This document shows positions 45,656 to 54,101 of a DNA stretch of 64,000 nucleotides, in pieces. How positions within the stretch are numbered: the first letter of the stretch is position 1; each line of letters begins with the position of its first letter. The notes below the pieces were generated by a model. The model made no database searches. It saw nothing but the letters and a program-made list of their open reading frames with translations, and had not been told where the DNA came from. Made by a program: the position numbers and the translations under genes. This DNA comes from Roseburia sp. CAG:10041_57 (GTDB lineage Bacteria > Bacillota > Clostridia > Lachnospirales > Lachnospiraceae): contig MNTL01000003.1 in the NCBI GenBank assembly GCA_001916965.1, forward strand, positions 1-64,000, written 5' to 3'.

Positions 45656-47011
45656 ATGAACATGGAAAATCCGTTAATCAGTATTATTATTCCCATTTAT
45701 AATTCAGAGAAATATTTGAAGAAAGGTTTAGATTCTTGTATTAAGCAGACCTATGATAATATCGAGATTATTTGTGTAGATGATGCTTCAACAGATGGAA
45801 GTAAAGAGTTTGTAGAAAACTATGTGAAGAAATATCCTGAAAAAGTGGTACAGATTTGTCTTAAAAAGAATGTAGGACAGGGGGGGGCTAGAAATGCTGG
45901 AATAGAAGCAGCAAAAGGAAAATACATATGCTTTTTGGATAGTGATGATTATTTAGATACAAATTTATGTAAGGATGTATTTGAAGCGGTAAAGGATACA
46001 AATGCTGATTTTGTCTATTTTGATTTTTATAAAGTGAATGCAAACGAAATATATCCAGTGGAATTAATATCACAAGAGGATATTCCATATTGGCACCATA
46101 ATACGGGATGTGCAGTGTGGCTTCAAGTGATTAAAAAAGAGATATTGATTCATAATCATTTACTTTCACCTGAAAAAATGAGAGCAGCAGATGATGCAAT
46201 TACTCCATTATGGAAGTTCTATGCCTCAAAGAAAATAAAATTACTAAAGCCTTATTATTACTATGTTAATCGTGATGACTCTTTGGTTAATTCTACAACT
46301 GTGGATAAAGTAATTACACCTATTGAACAGGTAATCCCATATAGAAATCAGAAGTTTTACGAAAGAAATTTAGAGATTCTATGTAAAAAAGAAATAGATA
46401 TTCTAATGGCAAAAGACATTGTAAATACACTCAAGAGGATGCTTCAGTTAGAAATGTTTCTTTCAAAACAGCAAATGGTACAGTTAAGAGAAAAAACAAA
46501 GATTCCCAATGACTATAGAATGGATGAATATTATTTTATCTTTGATTTTAATCAGGCTGAATTGAGAATGTTAGATTACTTTTTATATGAACCGGAACAG
46601 TTTTTCTCACATTATCAAAGCTATCAGACATATTTGCAGGAAGCCATGGATTTGGGATATTGCCATGGGATTGAAGAAAAACTGATGAAGGCGTTGCAGA
46701 AAAATTATCTAAAAAAAGAAAAAAAAGTGGCTGTATGGGGATTAAATGATAGAGCGCTTGCATTATATACTACATTTAAACGTATGGGTTATCAGGTATG
46801 CCTGTTTGATGATAATAGAAGACAATCTGATGTAGGTGGAAAAAAAATAGAGGTATACAGTGATGATGAATTAAAAAATCTGTGTGTTGACGTAATATTT
46901 ACTTCAACCTATTTCTTATTCAAAAAAACACAAGCTCATGTTCGTAAAGTAAATGAAAAAGTAAAGGTATTAAATGGATTAGAGTTCATTTCACATTTGG
47001 TATCGAAGTAG
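45656..47011 (+). CDS. Family 2 glycosyltransferase with C-terminal Rossmann-like module
   Basis: 451 residues. The GT2 core has ISIIIPIYNSEKYLKKGLDS, VDDASTDGSKEF and FLDSDDYLD. The module from about residue 358, VAVWGLNDRALALYTTF, then LFDDNRRQSDVGGKKIEV and VIFTSTYFLF, has lost the second Gly of the usual loop. A G7 tract at 45880-45886 lies within the GT domain. The frame is intact as given. Confidence 0.87.
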   Translation: MNMENPLISIIIPIYNSEKYLKKGLDSCIKQTYDNIEIICVDDASTDGSKEFVENYVKKYPEKVVQICLKKNVGQGGARNAGIEAAKGKYICFLDSDDYLDTNLCKDVFEAVKDTNADFVYFDFYKVNANEIYPVELISQEDIPYWHHNTGCAVWLQVIKKEILIHNHLLSPEKMRAADDAITPLWKFYASKKIKLLKPYYYYVNRDDSLVNSTTVDKVITPIEQVIPYRNQKFYERNLEILCKKEIDILMAKDIVNTLKRMLQLEMFLSKQQMVQLREKTKIPNDYRMDEYYFIFDFNQAELRMLDYFLYEPEQFFSHYQSYQTYLQEAMDLGYCHGIEEKLMKALQKNYLKKEKKVAVWGLNDRALALYTTFKRMGYQVCLFDDNRRQSDVGGKKIEVYSDDELKNLCVDVIFTSTYFLFKKTQAHVRKVNEKVKVLNGLEFISHLVSK

Positions 47012-47035
47012 TGGCGTTTGAAATGAGGACAAAAC

Positions 47036-48895
47036 ATGTGTGGTATATGTGGATATATAACTAAAACAATATTTGATAATAAGATTCTAAGAGAAATGAA
47101 TGACACGTTAGTTCATAGAGGCCCCGATGACTATGGAGAGGAAATATATAAGTTTGATCAGGAAAAATGCATTGGCTTAGCTCATAGAAGATTATCAATT
47201 ATGGATTTATCTCCCTTAGGACATCAACCAATGCATTCTAATGATAAGAATGTCATAGTTATATTTAACGGAGAAATATACAATTTTAATGAACTAAAAA
47301 AAGAATTAAATGAGTATCATTTTTATTCTGATTGTGATACGGAGGTTATTATTGCTGCCTATCAAAAATGGGGAGTTCATTTTGTTGATAAACTGAATGG
47401 TATGTTTGCAATTGCTTTGTTCGATGTTAAGCAAAAAAAATTATTTCTATTACGTGATCGTATTGGAAAGAAGCCACTGTATTATTATTATCATGATGAA
47501 GAATTAGTATGGGCATCAGAACTTAAAGCGATTATGAAATATCCCGGTTTCTCTAAGGAAATTAACTATGGTGTTATTGGAAGATATTTACAGAAAATGT
47601 ATATTAATGCTCCGGATACTATTTTTTTAAATACTTTCAAATTAGAACCAGGTGGGGTGCTTGAATATTGTAATGGGAAAATAACTACATGGAAATACTG
47701 GGATGTTGCAAGAGTATATATAGAAAAAAGAAAAGAGTTGATTACTGATTATAAAGAGGCAAAGGTTGAGCTCGAAAAAATAATTACAAATGCGATTATC
47801 AGAAGATTAAATGCAGACGTTCCAATAGGCGCCTTTTTGAGTGGTGGTATTGATTCCAGCTTGGTTTGTGCGATTGCACAAAAAAAGTTAAACCATCCAT
47901 TGAAAACATTTTCCATAGGATTTGATGATTCAAGAATTAATGAAATGGAATATGCTAATGAAATATCGAAAATACTAGGAACAGATCATACAGAATATAA
48001 ATTTGGAGAAATGGATTTACTTAATTTAATAGATTCTATTCCAATATACTACGATGAACCGAATGGTGATAATTCTCAGATTCCTACAATGTTAGTTTCA
48101 CAGCTTGCAAGGAAAAGTGTTACTGTAGCAATAACAGGAGATGGAGGAGATGAGATTTTTGGAGGATATAATATTTATTCTACTTTGCAGAAAGCTCAGA
48201 ACAGATTGAATGAATCTGACAAGAGCGCAATAAATCAATTATGCCATAAAAATAACATATTACTGGAAGAAAAAATATTAGCTGAATTTAAGGATGAGAA
48301 TACAAGAACGCAAGTAGGAATTCAAAATTATATTGATTATATTGCAAACTTATTAGATAAACCATGCGTAGAATACTATTTTCCGTGGGAGAAAAGATAT
48401 GAAGAAAAAGATTGGTCCCAGAGGAGAATGTTACTTGATTTAGATACCTATCTACCAGATGATATCTTAGCTAAAGTTGATAGGGCATCTATGAAATATG
48501 CATTGGAGTGCAGATGTCCATTACTAGATCAAGAAGTTTTAGAATATTCTTTTAGATTACCTATAAGTTATAAAGATAATAATGGCAATCAAAAGAGGAT
48601 ATTAAAGGATTTAGTATATCAATATATTCCCAAGAAAATGTTAGATAGACCTAAAATGGGTTTTGGAATGCCAATGTATAGATGGCTAAGCGGTCCATTA
48701 AAAGAAAGAATCATTGATTATTCTTCTGAAAGCTTTTTGAGAAGACAAGGTATTTTTAATGGTGAGAACTTGATACCAGCACTTAGGGACTATTTACAGA
48801 ACGGTGAAGAAAGTCTAAACAAGGGAAAAAATTATACCAATATTTTTTGGTCATACTTTGTTTTTCAAATGTGGTACGAAAAATATATGAATTGA
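47036..48895 (+). CDS. asnB: Asparagine synthase (glutamine-hydrolysing), AsnB type
   Basis: 619 residues. Cys2 of MCGICGY is the glutaminase nucleophile, and HRRLSIMDLSPLGHQP and FNGEIYN follow. The synthetase domain has FLSGGIDSSLVCA, the PP-loop for AMP-forming activation. In polysaccharide loci such proteins may amidate a uronic acid rather than aspartate. The location inside the A+T-rich glycan block, rather than with amino-acid genes, favours that reading, but free asparagine synthesis is possible. Confidence 0.9.
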   Translation: MCGICGYITKTIFDNKILREMNDTLVHRGPDDYGEEIYKFDQEKCIGLAHRRLSIMDLSPLGHQPMHSNDKNVIVIFNGEIYNFNELKKELNEYHFYSDCDTEVIIAAYQKWGVHFVDKLNGMFAIALFDVKQKKLFLLRDRIGKKPLYYYYHDEELVWASELKAIMKYPGFSKEINYGVIGRYLQKMYINAPDTIFLNTFKLEPGGVLEYCNGKITTWKYWDVARVYIEKRKELITDYKEAKVELEKIITNAIIRRLNADVPIGAFLSGGIDSSLVCAIAQKKLNHPLKTFSIGFDDSRINEMEYANEISKILGTDHTEYKFGEMDLLNLIDSIPIYYDEPNGDNSQIPTMLVSQLARKSVTVAITGDGGDEIFGGYNIYSTLQKAQNRLNESDKSAINQLCHKNNILLEEKILAEFKDENTRTQVGIQNYIDYIANLLDKPCVEYYFPWEKRYEEKDWSQRRMLLDLDTYLPDDILAKVDRASMKYALECRCPLLDQEVLEYSFRLPISYKDNNGNQKRILKDLVYQYIPKKMLDRPKMGFGMPMYRWLSGPLKERIIDYSSESFLRRQGIFNGENLIPALRDYLQNGEESLNKGKNYTNIFWSYFVFQMWYEKYMN

Positions 48896-48967
48896 GAGAA
48901 TGAAATAAAATTATATTTAGAAGTGTTGATGAAGTAACGGGACTAAAAATGTAGTATATATTAATAG

Positions 48968-49903
48968 ATGAGGATTACTGAGGATATATTGTATCTAGAA
49001 GTGGGGGATATAATTGTGTATAGAGGGTTAATCTGGGGGACAGGAAAAACTTTTAGTGATAATATTAATTGTATAAATTATTATGAACATTTAGGAGAAA
49101 TACAAATAGTTGGAGTAACTTCAAAAAATAACCTATTAGGGAATATAATGGGATATTCGTTTGTTGAAAAAGAAAATATAAAAGAAACAGCATTTGATAT
49201 TATTATTGTAATGGCTGATAAATGTGTTTTCCAAGAGATTAGAGGAGAAGCGATGAGGATTGGAATTCCTGATTCAGTTGTAATCTCATATAAGATATTT
49301 AGATTACCTAAAATAAATATAAAAAAATATTTAGAAATAAAAAAGAATCCCCCGACTATATTTGTGAATAACTGTTGGGGAGGATTAACATATCACCAGT
49401 TGGGCTTAGAATTTTATTCTCCGTTTATTAACATGTTTGAGAGTGATGTTGATTATTTAAAGTTTTTGCATAATCCCAGAAAATATATAGATAGTCAATT
49501 GGAGTATATTGAAGATGAGTATGAAGTAAATTTGAAAAGAATGTATCCTGTATGCAAGTGTGATGATATTATTTTACATTTTAATCACTATCTTTCTTTT
49601 GAAGAAGCAAATAGGTGCTGGGAAAGAAGAAAATCAAGAATTAATTGGGATAATCTTTTTGTGGCAATGATAACTTCAAATGAAGAAAGCGCAATAAGTT
49701 TTTCAAAATTACAATACATGAAGAAGATATGTTTTGTACCATTCGATTTAAAGATGCCATCACTTGAATGTATCAATCTAAATTTCAATACAGATAATTC
49801 TTCTAATACTTTTAAGAGTATAATTAATGGTATGGCAATTGGTACGAATCTTTATTATGACCCTGTTGAGCTATTGAATAGTGGCAATATTAAAAGATTA
49901 TGA
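48968..49903 (+). CDS. DUF1919 family protein with N-terminal Rossmann-like module
   Basis: 311 residues. A GTG at 49016 with GGGGG upstream is an alternative start with better signals than ATG 48968. The N-terminal module GLIWGTGKTFSDNINCI begins near residue 20. IFVNNCWGGLTYHQLGLEF, then PFINMFESDVDYLKFLHN, is the DUF1919 signature. The family occurs in exopolysaccharide loci and may be a transferase; the function is not known. The strongly A+T-rich sequence ends at this gene. Confidence 0.75.
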   Translation: MRITEDILYLEVGDIIVYRGLIWGTGKTFSDNINCINYYEHLGEIQIVGVTSKNNLLGNIMGYSFVEKENIKETAFDIIIVMADKCVFQEIRGEAMRIGIPDSVVISYKIFRLPKINIKKYLEIKKNPPTIFVNNCWGGLTYHQLGLEFYSPFINMFESDVDYLKFLHNPRKYIDSQLEYIEDEYEVNLKRMYPVCKCDDIILHFNHYLSFEEANRCWERRKSRINWDNLFVAMITSNEESAISFSKLQYMKKICFVPFDLKMPSLECINLNFNTDNSSNTFKSIINGMAIGTNLYYDPVELLNSGNIKRL

Positions 49904-50144
49904 AAAATGGATTGCAGTTATGCTGTGTGGACTTAACAGGTGCAACCCCCGTTCGAATTACAGACTGGCAGAACAGATACTGGAAAAGGGTGGCTGTATG
50001 ATTATAGAAAATCTGCAATTTTGCGGTTATAACCGCAAAACACAATTGATAACATACATCAGGGTACAATATAATTGCGGAGGCGATTTATATAATTAAT
50101 AAAAGGCAATACTTTTTCAGCAAAGTCTATTATACGAGGGGAAC
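49904..50144. other. Junction region at the right end of the A+T-rich block
   Basis: Base composition rises sharply. An open frame at 49881-50099 (72 codons) has no ribosome site or recognisable similarity and is probably not a gene; it may be a remnant. A perfect 22-bp palindrome lies at 50019-50040. Confidence 0.4.
50019..50040. repeat. Perfect 22-bp palindrome
   Basis: TTTTGCGGTTA followed by its exact reverse complement TAACCGCAAAA, about 105 bases before the SDR gene. It could be an operator for the cytidylyltransferase operon or a hairpin. Confidence 0.55.
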
Positions 50145-51212
50145 ATGGGAATGAATCTATACAATAACGAAATATATCAACAGGATATAGAATCAGCATG
50201 GAAGCTGGGTAATTTTAATAAGTTAGAAGGCAGCAGAATTTTAATCACTGGTGCTACAGGCATGATTGCATCGGTGATTATTGACATTCTTATGCATTAC
50301 AATAATATCATAAATAATTCTTCCCGGGGTATCCATATCCTTGCTATCAGCCGTAATGAGGAAAAGGCTAGGGAGCGTTTTGCTCCCTATTGGGATAGTG
50401 ACTTTTTCACCTACTTTTCCCATGATATATCACAACCTTTACCGGAGTTAGGGGATATTGACTATATTCTCCATGCGGCAAGCAATACGCATCCAAGGGC
50501 TTACGCAACTGATCCGATTGGTACAATTACGACCAATGTATCAGGTACATATGAGCTTTTATCCTATGCTGCAGAGCATTATTGCAGGCGTTTTCTGTGT
50601 TTTTCCTCTGTGGAAATCTATGGAGAGAACAGAAAAGATGTGGACAAGTTTGGGGAATCTTACCTGGGATATATTGACTGTAATACTGTCAGGGCTGGCT
50701 ACCCGGAGAGTAAACGTCTTTCAGAAGCTTTGTGTAATGCTTTTGAGGCGCAGAAGGAACAGGATTTTGTAATCGGGCGTTTCTCAAGGGTGTATGGACC
50801 GACCATGGGGATAGACGATTCTAAGGCAATTGCCCAGTTTATCAGGAAAGCGGCAGCAGGTGAGGACATTGTACTGAAGAGTGATGGAAATCAGTTATAT
50901 TCTTATACCTATGTGGTAGATGCAGCAGTGGCTGCTTTATATTTATTATTATATGGAAAAAGCGGTGAAGCCTATAATGTTGCGGATGAGAATTCCGAAA
51001 TAACATTAAAGGATCTTGCCGGAATTCTTGCAGAGGCAGCTGGTTCACGGGTGGTATTTGAATTACCGGATGCAGTGGAGCAGGCAGGATATTCTACTGC
51101 TACGAAAGCACTTCTGGATACGAAGAAGATCAACGAGTTGGGCTGGAGAGCCAAAACTCCTATAAAAGAGGGACTGGAGAAGACGGTTCAGATATTAAGG
51201 GACTGTAGATAA
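50145..51212 (+). CDS. Extended SDR: NAD-dependent epimerase/dehydratase
   Basis: 355 residues. The Rossmann loop is ILITGATGMIASV near residues 31-43, and the catalytic Ser and YxxxK appear as FSSVEIYGE and GYPESKR. It is probably a nucleotide-sugar epimerase, dehydratase or reductase. It is followed by two cytidylyltransferases, so a CDP-linked sugar or polyol is the likeliest substrate. RBS GAGGGGAAC. Confidence 0.87.
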   Translation: MGMNLYNNEIYQQDIESAWKLGNFNKLEGSRILITGATGMIASVIIDILMHYNNIINNSSRGIHILAISRNEEKARERFAPYWDSDFFTYFSHDISQPLPELGDIDYILHAASNTHPRAYATDPIGTITTNVSGTYELLSYAAEHYCRRFLCFSSVEIYGENRKDVDKFGESYLGYIDCNTVRAGYPESKRLSEALCNAFEAQKEQDFVIGRFSRVYGPTMGIDDSKAIAQFIRKAAAGEDIVLKSDGNQLYSYTYVVDAAVAALYLLLYGKSGEAYNVADENSEITLKDLAGILAEAAGSRVVFELPDAVEQAGYSTATKALLDTKKINELGWRAKTPIKEGLEKTVQILRDCR

Positions 51213-51236
51213 AAGGCAGCATAAGGGGGAAATGGC

Positions 51237-51947
51237 GTGAATATAGCAGTATTGTTAGCAGGTGGTGTAGACCCTGCTTTTAAGATGGATATACCCAAGC
51301 AGTTCGTGAATGTGTATAATAAACCAATCATTGTATATACGATGCAGAAGTTCCAGAGCCACCCGGAGGTAGATGCGATTATGATTGCGTGTCTAAAGGG
51401 CTGGGAGAACATGGTGCAGGCGTATGCGAAGCAGTTTCGTATTGATAAGTTAAAGTGGGTCATTACAGGTGGTGTGTCAGGACAGAACACTTCAAGACTG
51501 GCAGCAGATGAGCTGATGCATAGTTGTAAAGAGGACGATATTGTGATTATTCATGATGCGATTCGTCCACTTGTGTCCGATGAGATTATTTCAGACAGTA
51601 TCCGCTCCTGCAAAAGGCAGGGAATGGGGATATCTGCGGTGACGTCCATGGATAATGTGATGCTGACAGATGATGGAATCTGCGGTCTGCGTTCGATTTC
51701 CAGATATGCATTTCGAAGGATACAGACACCGCAGACATATCGCCTGGGAGACTTGCAGAAGTATCATAAAGAAGCAATAGAGCAGGGAATTTTGAATGAA
51801 AATGATACTAACAATATGGTATCAAAATTAGGACAGAAGGTCTATTTATCCAAGGGATCTGATTTAAATATCAAGATCAATACAGTAGAAGATGTAGAGA
51901 TGTTCAAGTCTTTATACAATATGGGCAATAGAGATAGGCAGGAGTAA
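51237..51947 (+). CDS. IspD/TarI-type cytidylyltransferase, atypical nucleotide loop
   Basis: 236 residues from GTG 51237 with a GGGGGA ribosome site. The signature loop, normally AGGxGxRM-x-PKQ, here reads LAGGVDPAFKMDIPKQF: the usual Gly-x-Arg is lost, while PKQF, VIIHDAIRPLVS, RIQTPQTY and KINTVEDVEMF are kept. Normal family members join CTP to MEP or ribitol 5-phosphate. This copy may be weak, altered in specificity or a partner of the next gene. Confidence 0.85.
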   Translation: MNIAVLLAGGVDPAFKMDIPKQFVNVYNKPIIVYTMQKFQSHPEVDAIMIACLKGWENMVQAYAKQFRIDKLKWVITGGVSGQNTSRLAADELMHSCKEDDIVIIHDAIRPLVSDEIISDSIRSCKRQGMGISAVTSMDNVMLTDDGICGLRSISRYAFRRIQTPQTYRLGDLQKYHKEAIEQGILNENDTNNMVSKLGQKVYLSKGSDLNIKINTVEDVEMFKSLYNMGNRDRQE

Positions 51948-51964
51948 GGTCAAGGAGGACACCT

Positions 51965-52693
51965 ATGAACGTAGCATTGATTTTAGCAGGAGGAAGTGGA
52001 AGCAGGACGGAACAGTCTGTTCCGAAACAGTTTCTGGCAATTTATGATAAGCCTATTATTATTTATACATTAGAGGCTTTTCAGAATCATCCTGATGTGG
52101 ATGCAATGATTGTGTCCTGCATAGATGGTTGGCTGGATGTACTGGATGGATATGCGCGGGCATATGGGATTACGAAGTTAAAGTGGATTGTTGAAGGCGG
52201 TGAGAATGGACAGGCATCTGCAAGAAAGGCGTTGTTGGAATTAGAGTCCCATTGCAGCAAGGACGATATCGTGATTATTCATGATGCAGTACGCCCTTTG
52301 ATATCTCAGGAGATTATAACAGATTGTATTGCAAAAGCCAAAGAATATGGTTCAGGGCTTTCGGCTGTCAGATGTCAGGAAACGATCATGCGCACAGAAG
52401 ATGGTGAGAGTGGTAGTGATGGTATTGACAGAAATGATATCATGAGGGTACAGACACCACAGGCGTACCAATATGGCAAGGCATTATGGGCACATAAAGA
52501 AGCTTTGAACAGAGGAATTACAAATGCAGTGTATACGAATACATTAATGTTGGAATTGGGAGCAGAATTGCACTTTTCTTTAGGATCAAATAAGAATATT
52601 AAGATTACAACGTTAGAAGATATAGATATTTTTAAGGCATTGTATTCCACAAAGAGAGATGCCTGGCTGAGAAGTAAAAAAGAGACAAAATAA
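51965..52693 (+). CDS. IspD/TarI-type cytidylyltransferase
   Basis: 242 residues. LILAGGSGSRTEQSVPKQFL keeps the Arg and PKQ of the CTP-binding loop (Met is replaced by Thr). IVIIHDAVRPLIS and RVQTPQAYQYG are present and KITTLEDIDIF ends the family pattern. It is a tandem paralog of the preceding gene. Synthesis of CDP-ribitol, CDP-glycerol-like or another CDP-activated unit for the glycan fits the operon better than isoprenoid synthesis. RBS AAGGAGG. Confidence 0.87.
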   Translation: MNVALILAGGSGSRTEQSVPKQFLAIYDKPIIIYTLEAFQNHPDVDAMIVSCIDGWLDVLDGYARAYGITKLKWIVEGGENGQASARKALLELESHCSKDDIVIIHDAVRPLISQEIITDCIAKAKEYGSGLSAVRCQETIMRTEDGESGSDGIDRNDIMRVQTPQAYQYGKALWAHKEALNRGITNAVYTNTLMLELGAELHFSLGSNKNIKITTLEDIDIFKALYSTKRDAWLRSKKETK

Positions 52694-52724
52694 GGTTTGT
52701 CATAATTGACAAATCTTATTTTAT
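52692..52724 (+). terminator. Terminator of the SDR-cytidylyltransferase operon
   Basis: AAGGTTTGTCA, loop TAAT, TGACAAATCTT, then ATTTTAT. Confidence 0.75.
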
Positions 52725-52811
52725 ATCCTAATATAACGTATATACGATAAATAAACGTAAAATATAAACAAAACTTATCGTAAGTTGTAACAAAGGAGGA
52801 AAAATGGTATT

Positions 52812-53720
52812 ATGATAGAAGAACAAATACCGAGAAAAATCGCTGAAACCGGTTTGAAAATGAAACGTAAGGTAAAAGACAGTGTTTTTACAAAACTATT
52901 TGCAGAACAAGGTTATGTAGTAGAGTTGTATGAGGCATTGAGTGGTAAGAGTGCAAAGAAAAATCCTGAGATTGAGGTCATTACTTTGGAAACGGTTCTG
53001 ATGAATGGCTATTATAATGATTTGGGATTTGTTGCAGATGGCAGATTCATGTATCTTGTAGAGGCGCAATCAGACTGGTCGCCTAATATAGTCTTACGAG
53101 TGCTTTTCTATTATGTACGTACTTGTGAAGAATATTTAAGCAGGCGAAAAATTAGCGTACATGAATCCAAAGTCATCCATTTACCCAAACCAGAATTATA
53201 TATTATATATACAGGTAGTGAACATTTGGGGATAGAACAGCTGTCTTTTGCAGAAACTTATTTTTCGGGAAACAGCCCGATAGATTTAAGAGTAAAGATA
53301 ATTCGTGACGGATGTGGAAATGATATTATTCATCAATATGTGAGATTCACACAGATATGTGCGGAAGTCAGACAGGAATATGGTGCAAGCTGGGGGGGCA
53401 ACCAGGCAAAGGAGATCATTCAGCGTTGTAAGCAAGAGAATATACTTGTAAGATTTTTAGAGCAGAGAGAGAAAGAGGTAATTGGTATGATGACAACAGA
53501 TGTAGAATATGTTAATTGGATGAATAGTAAGTGGAAGGAAAACTATCAGCAGGGCATGGAACAAGGTAGGGAGCAGGGAATTCAATTGAAACAGGAAAGA
53601 GTTGCCAAGGAAATGCTGGCTGATCATATGCCTATGGATTTGATTATGAAATATTCTGAACTTTCAGAAGAGAGAATTCTGGAGCTAAAAAAGGATCTGG
53701 AGCAGGCAGGAGAATTATAA
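52812..53720 (+). CDS. Rpn/PDDEXK_2-type nuclease family protein
   Basis: 302 residues. KRKVKDSVFTKLF near residue 17 is the usual start of the domain. YNDLGFVADGRFMYLVEAQSDW carries the Asp and Glu-x-Gln of a PD-(D/E)XK site. The C-terminus is a charged coiled-coil with GMEQGREQGIQLKQER. Such proteins are called recombination-promoting nuclease or transposase-like; they are abundant in gut Firmicutes and vary in copy number. RBS AAAGGAGG; a tiny ATG-GTA-TTA-TGA frame overlaps the start. Confidence 0.85.
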   Translation: MIEEQIPRKIAETGLKMKRKVKDSVFTKLFAEQGYVVELYEALSGKSAKKNPEIEVITLETVLMNGYYNDLGFVADGRFMYLVEAQSDWSPNIVLRVLFYYVRTCEEYLSRRKISVHESKVIHLPKPELYIIYTGSEHLGIEQLSFAETYFSGNSPIDLRVKIIRDGCGNDIIHQYVRFTQICAEVRQEYGASWGGNQAKEIIQRCKQENILVRFLEQREKEVIGMMTTDVEYVNWMNSKWKENYQQGMEQGREQGIQLKQERVAKEMLADHMPMDLIMKYSELSEERILELKKDLEQAGEL

Positions 53721-53724
53721 TACT

Positions 53725-54075
53725 ATGCTGATAAGTGAAAGAATCTACAAGTACATGGAAGAAAAGGGAATCTCTCAACTGGAATTTGCAAAGAAAACCG
53801 GTATTTCCCAAAGTACGGTCAGTGACTGGAAACGTAAAAAGACCAATCCTTCTGCGGATAAAATCATGATTATATGCGAAGTACTTGGTATTTCTCCATA
53901 CGAATTGTTACAGGGAACGGACAATCAGAAATTAAAAGAATACCAGCAACCGAATTATATAATGATAGACAGGGATTCTAAGGAATACAGGCTGATAGAA
54001 GCATACCAGAATCTGAGCATAAGTGCACAGAAGCGTCTGGAGGGCTATCTGGATGCGATAAATGACAAAATGTAA
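53725..54075 (+). CDS. XRE-family helix-turn-helix regulator
   Basis: 116 residues. An N-terminal HTH_3 domain (about residues 8-62) has ISQLEFAKKTGISQSTVSDW and PSADKIMIICEVLGISPYEL. The C-terminal part is short and helical. It begins 5 nt after the Rpn-type gene and 27 nt before the AAA-ATPase gene, so it probably regulates this small module. No ligand domain is evident. Confidence 0.9.
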   Translation: MLISERIYKYMEEKGISQLEFAKKTGISQSTVSDWKRKKTNPSADKIMIICEVLGISPYELLQGTDNQKLKEYQQPNYIMIDRDSKEYRLIEAYQNLSISAQKRLEGYLDAINDKM

Positions 54076-54101
54076 TTTAAAAGTGTAGCAGGAGCGATAA
54101 T

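Noticed and set aside
45880..45886. G7 tract in the 45656 glycosyltransferase as a phase-variation site
   Set aside because: The frame is intact, the tract is short and encodes normal Gly residues of the GT2 core, so there is no positive evidence for switching.
49881..50099. Open frame of 72 codons after the DUF1919 gene
   Set aside because: Overlaps the end of that gene, lacks a ribosome site, and spans the composition change; more likely a remnant or chance.
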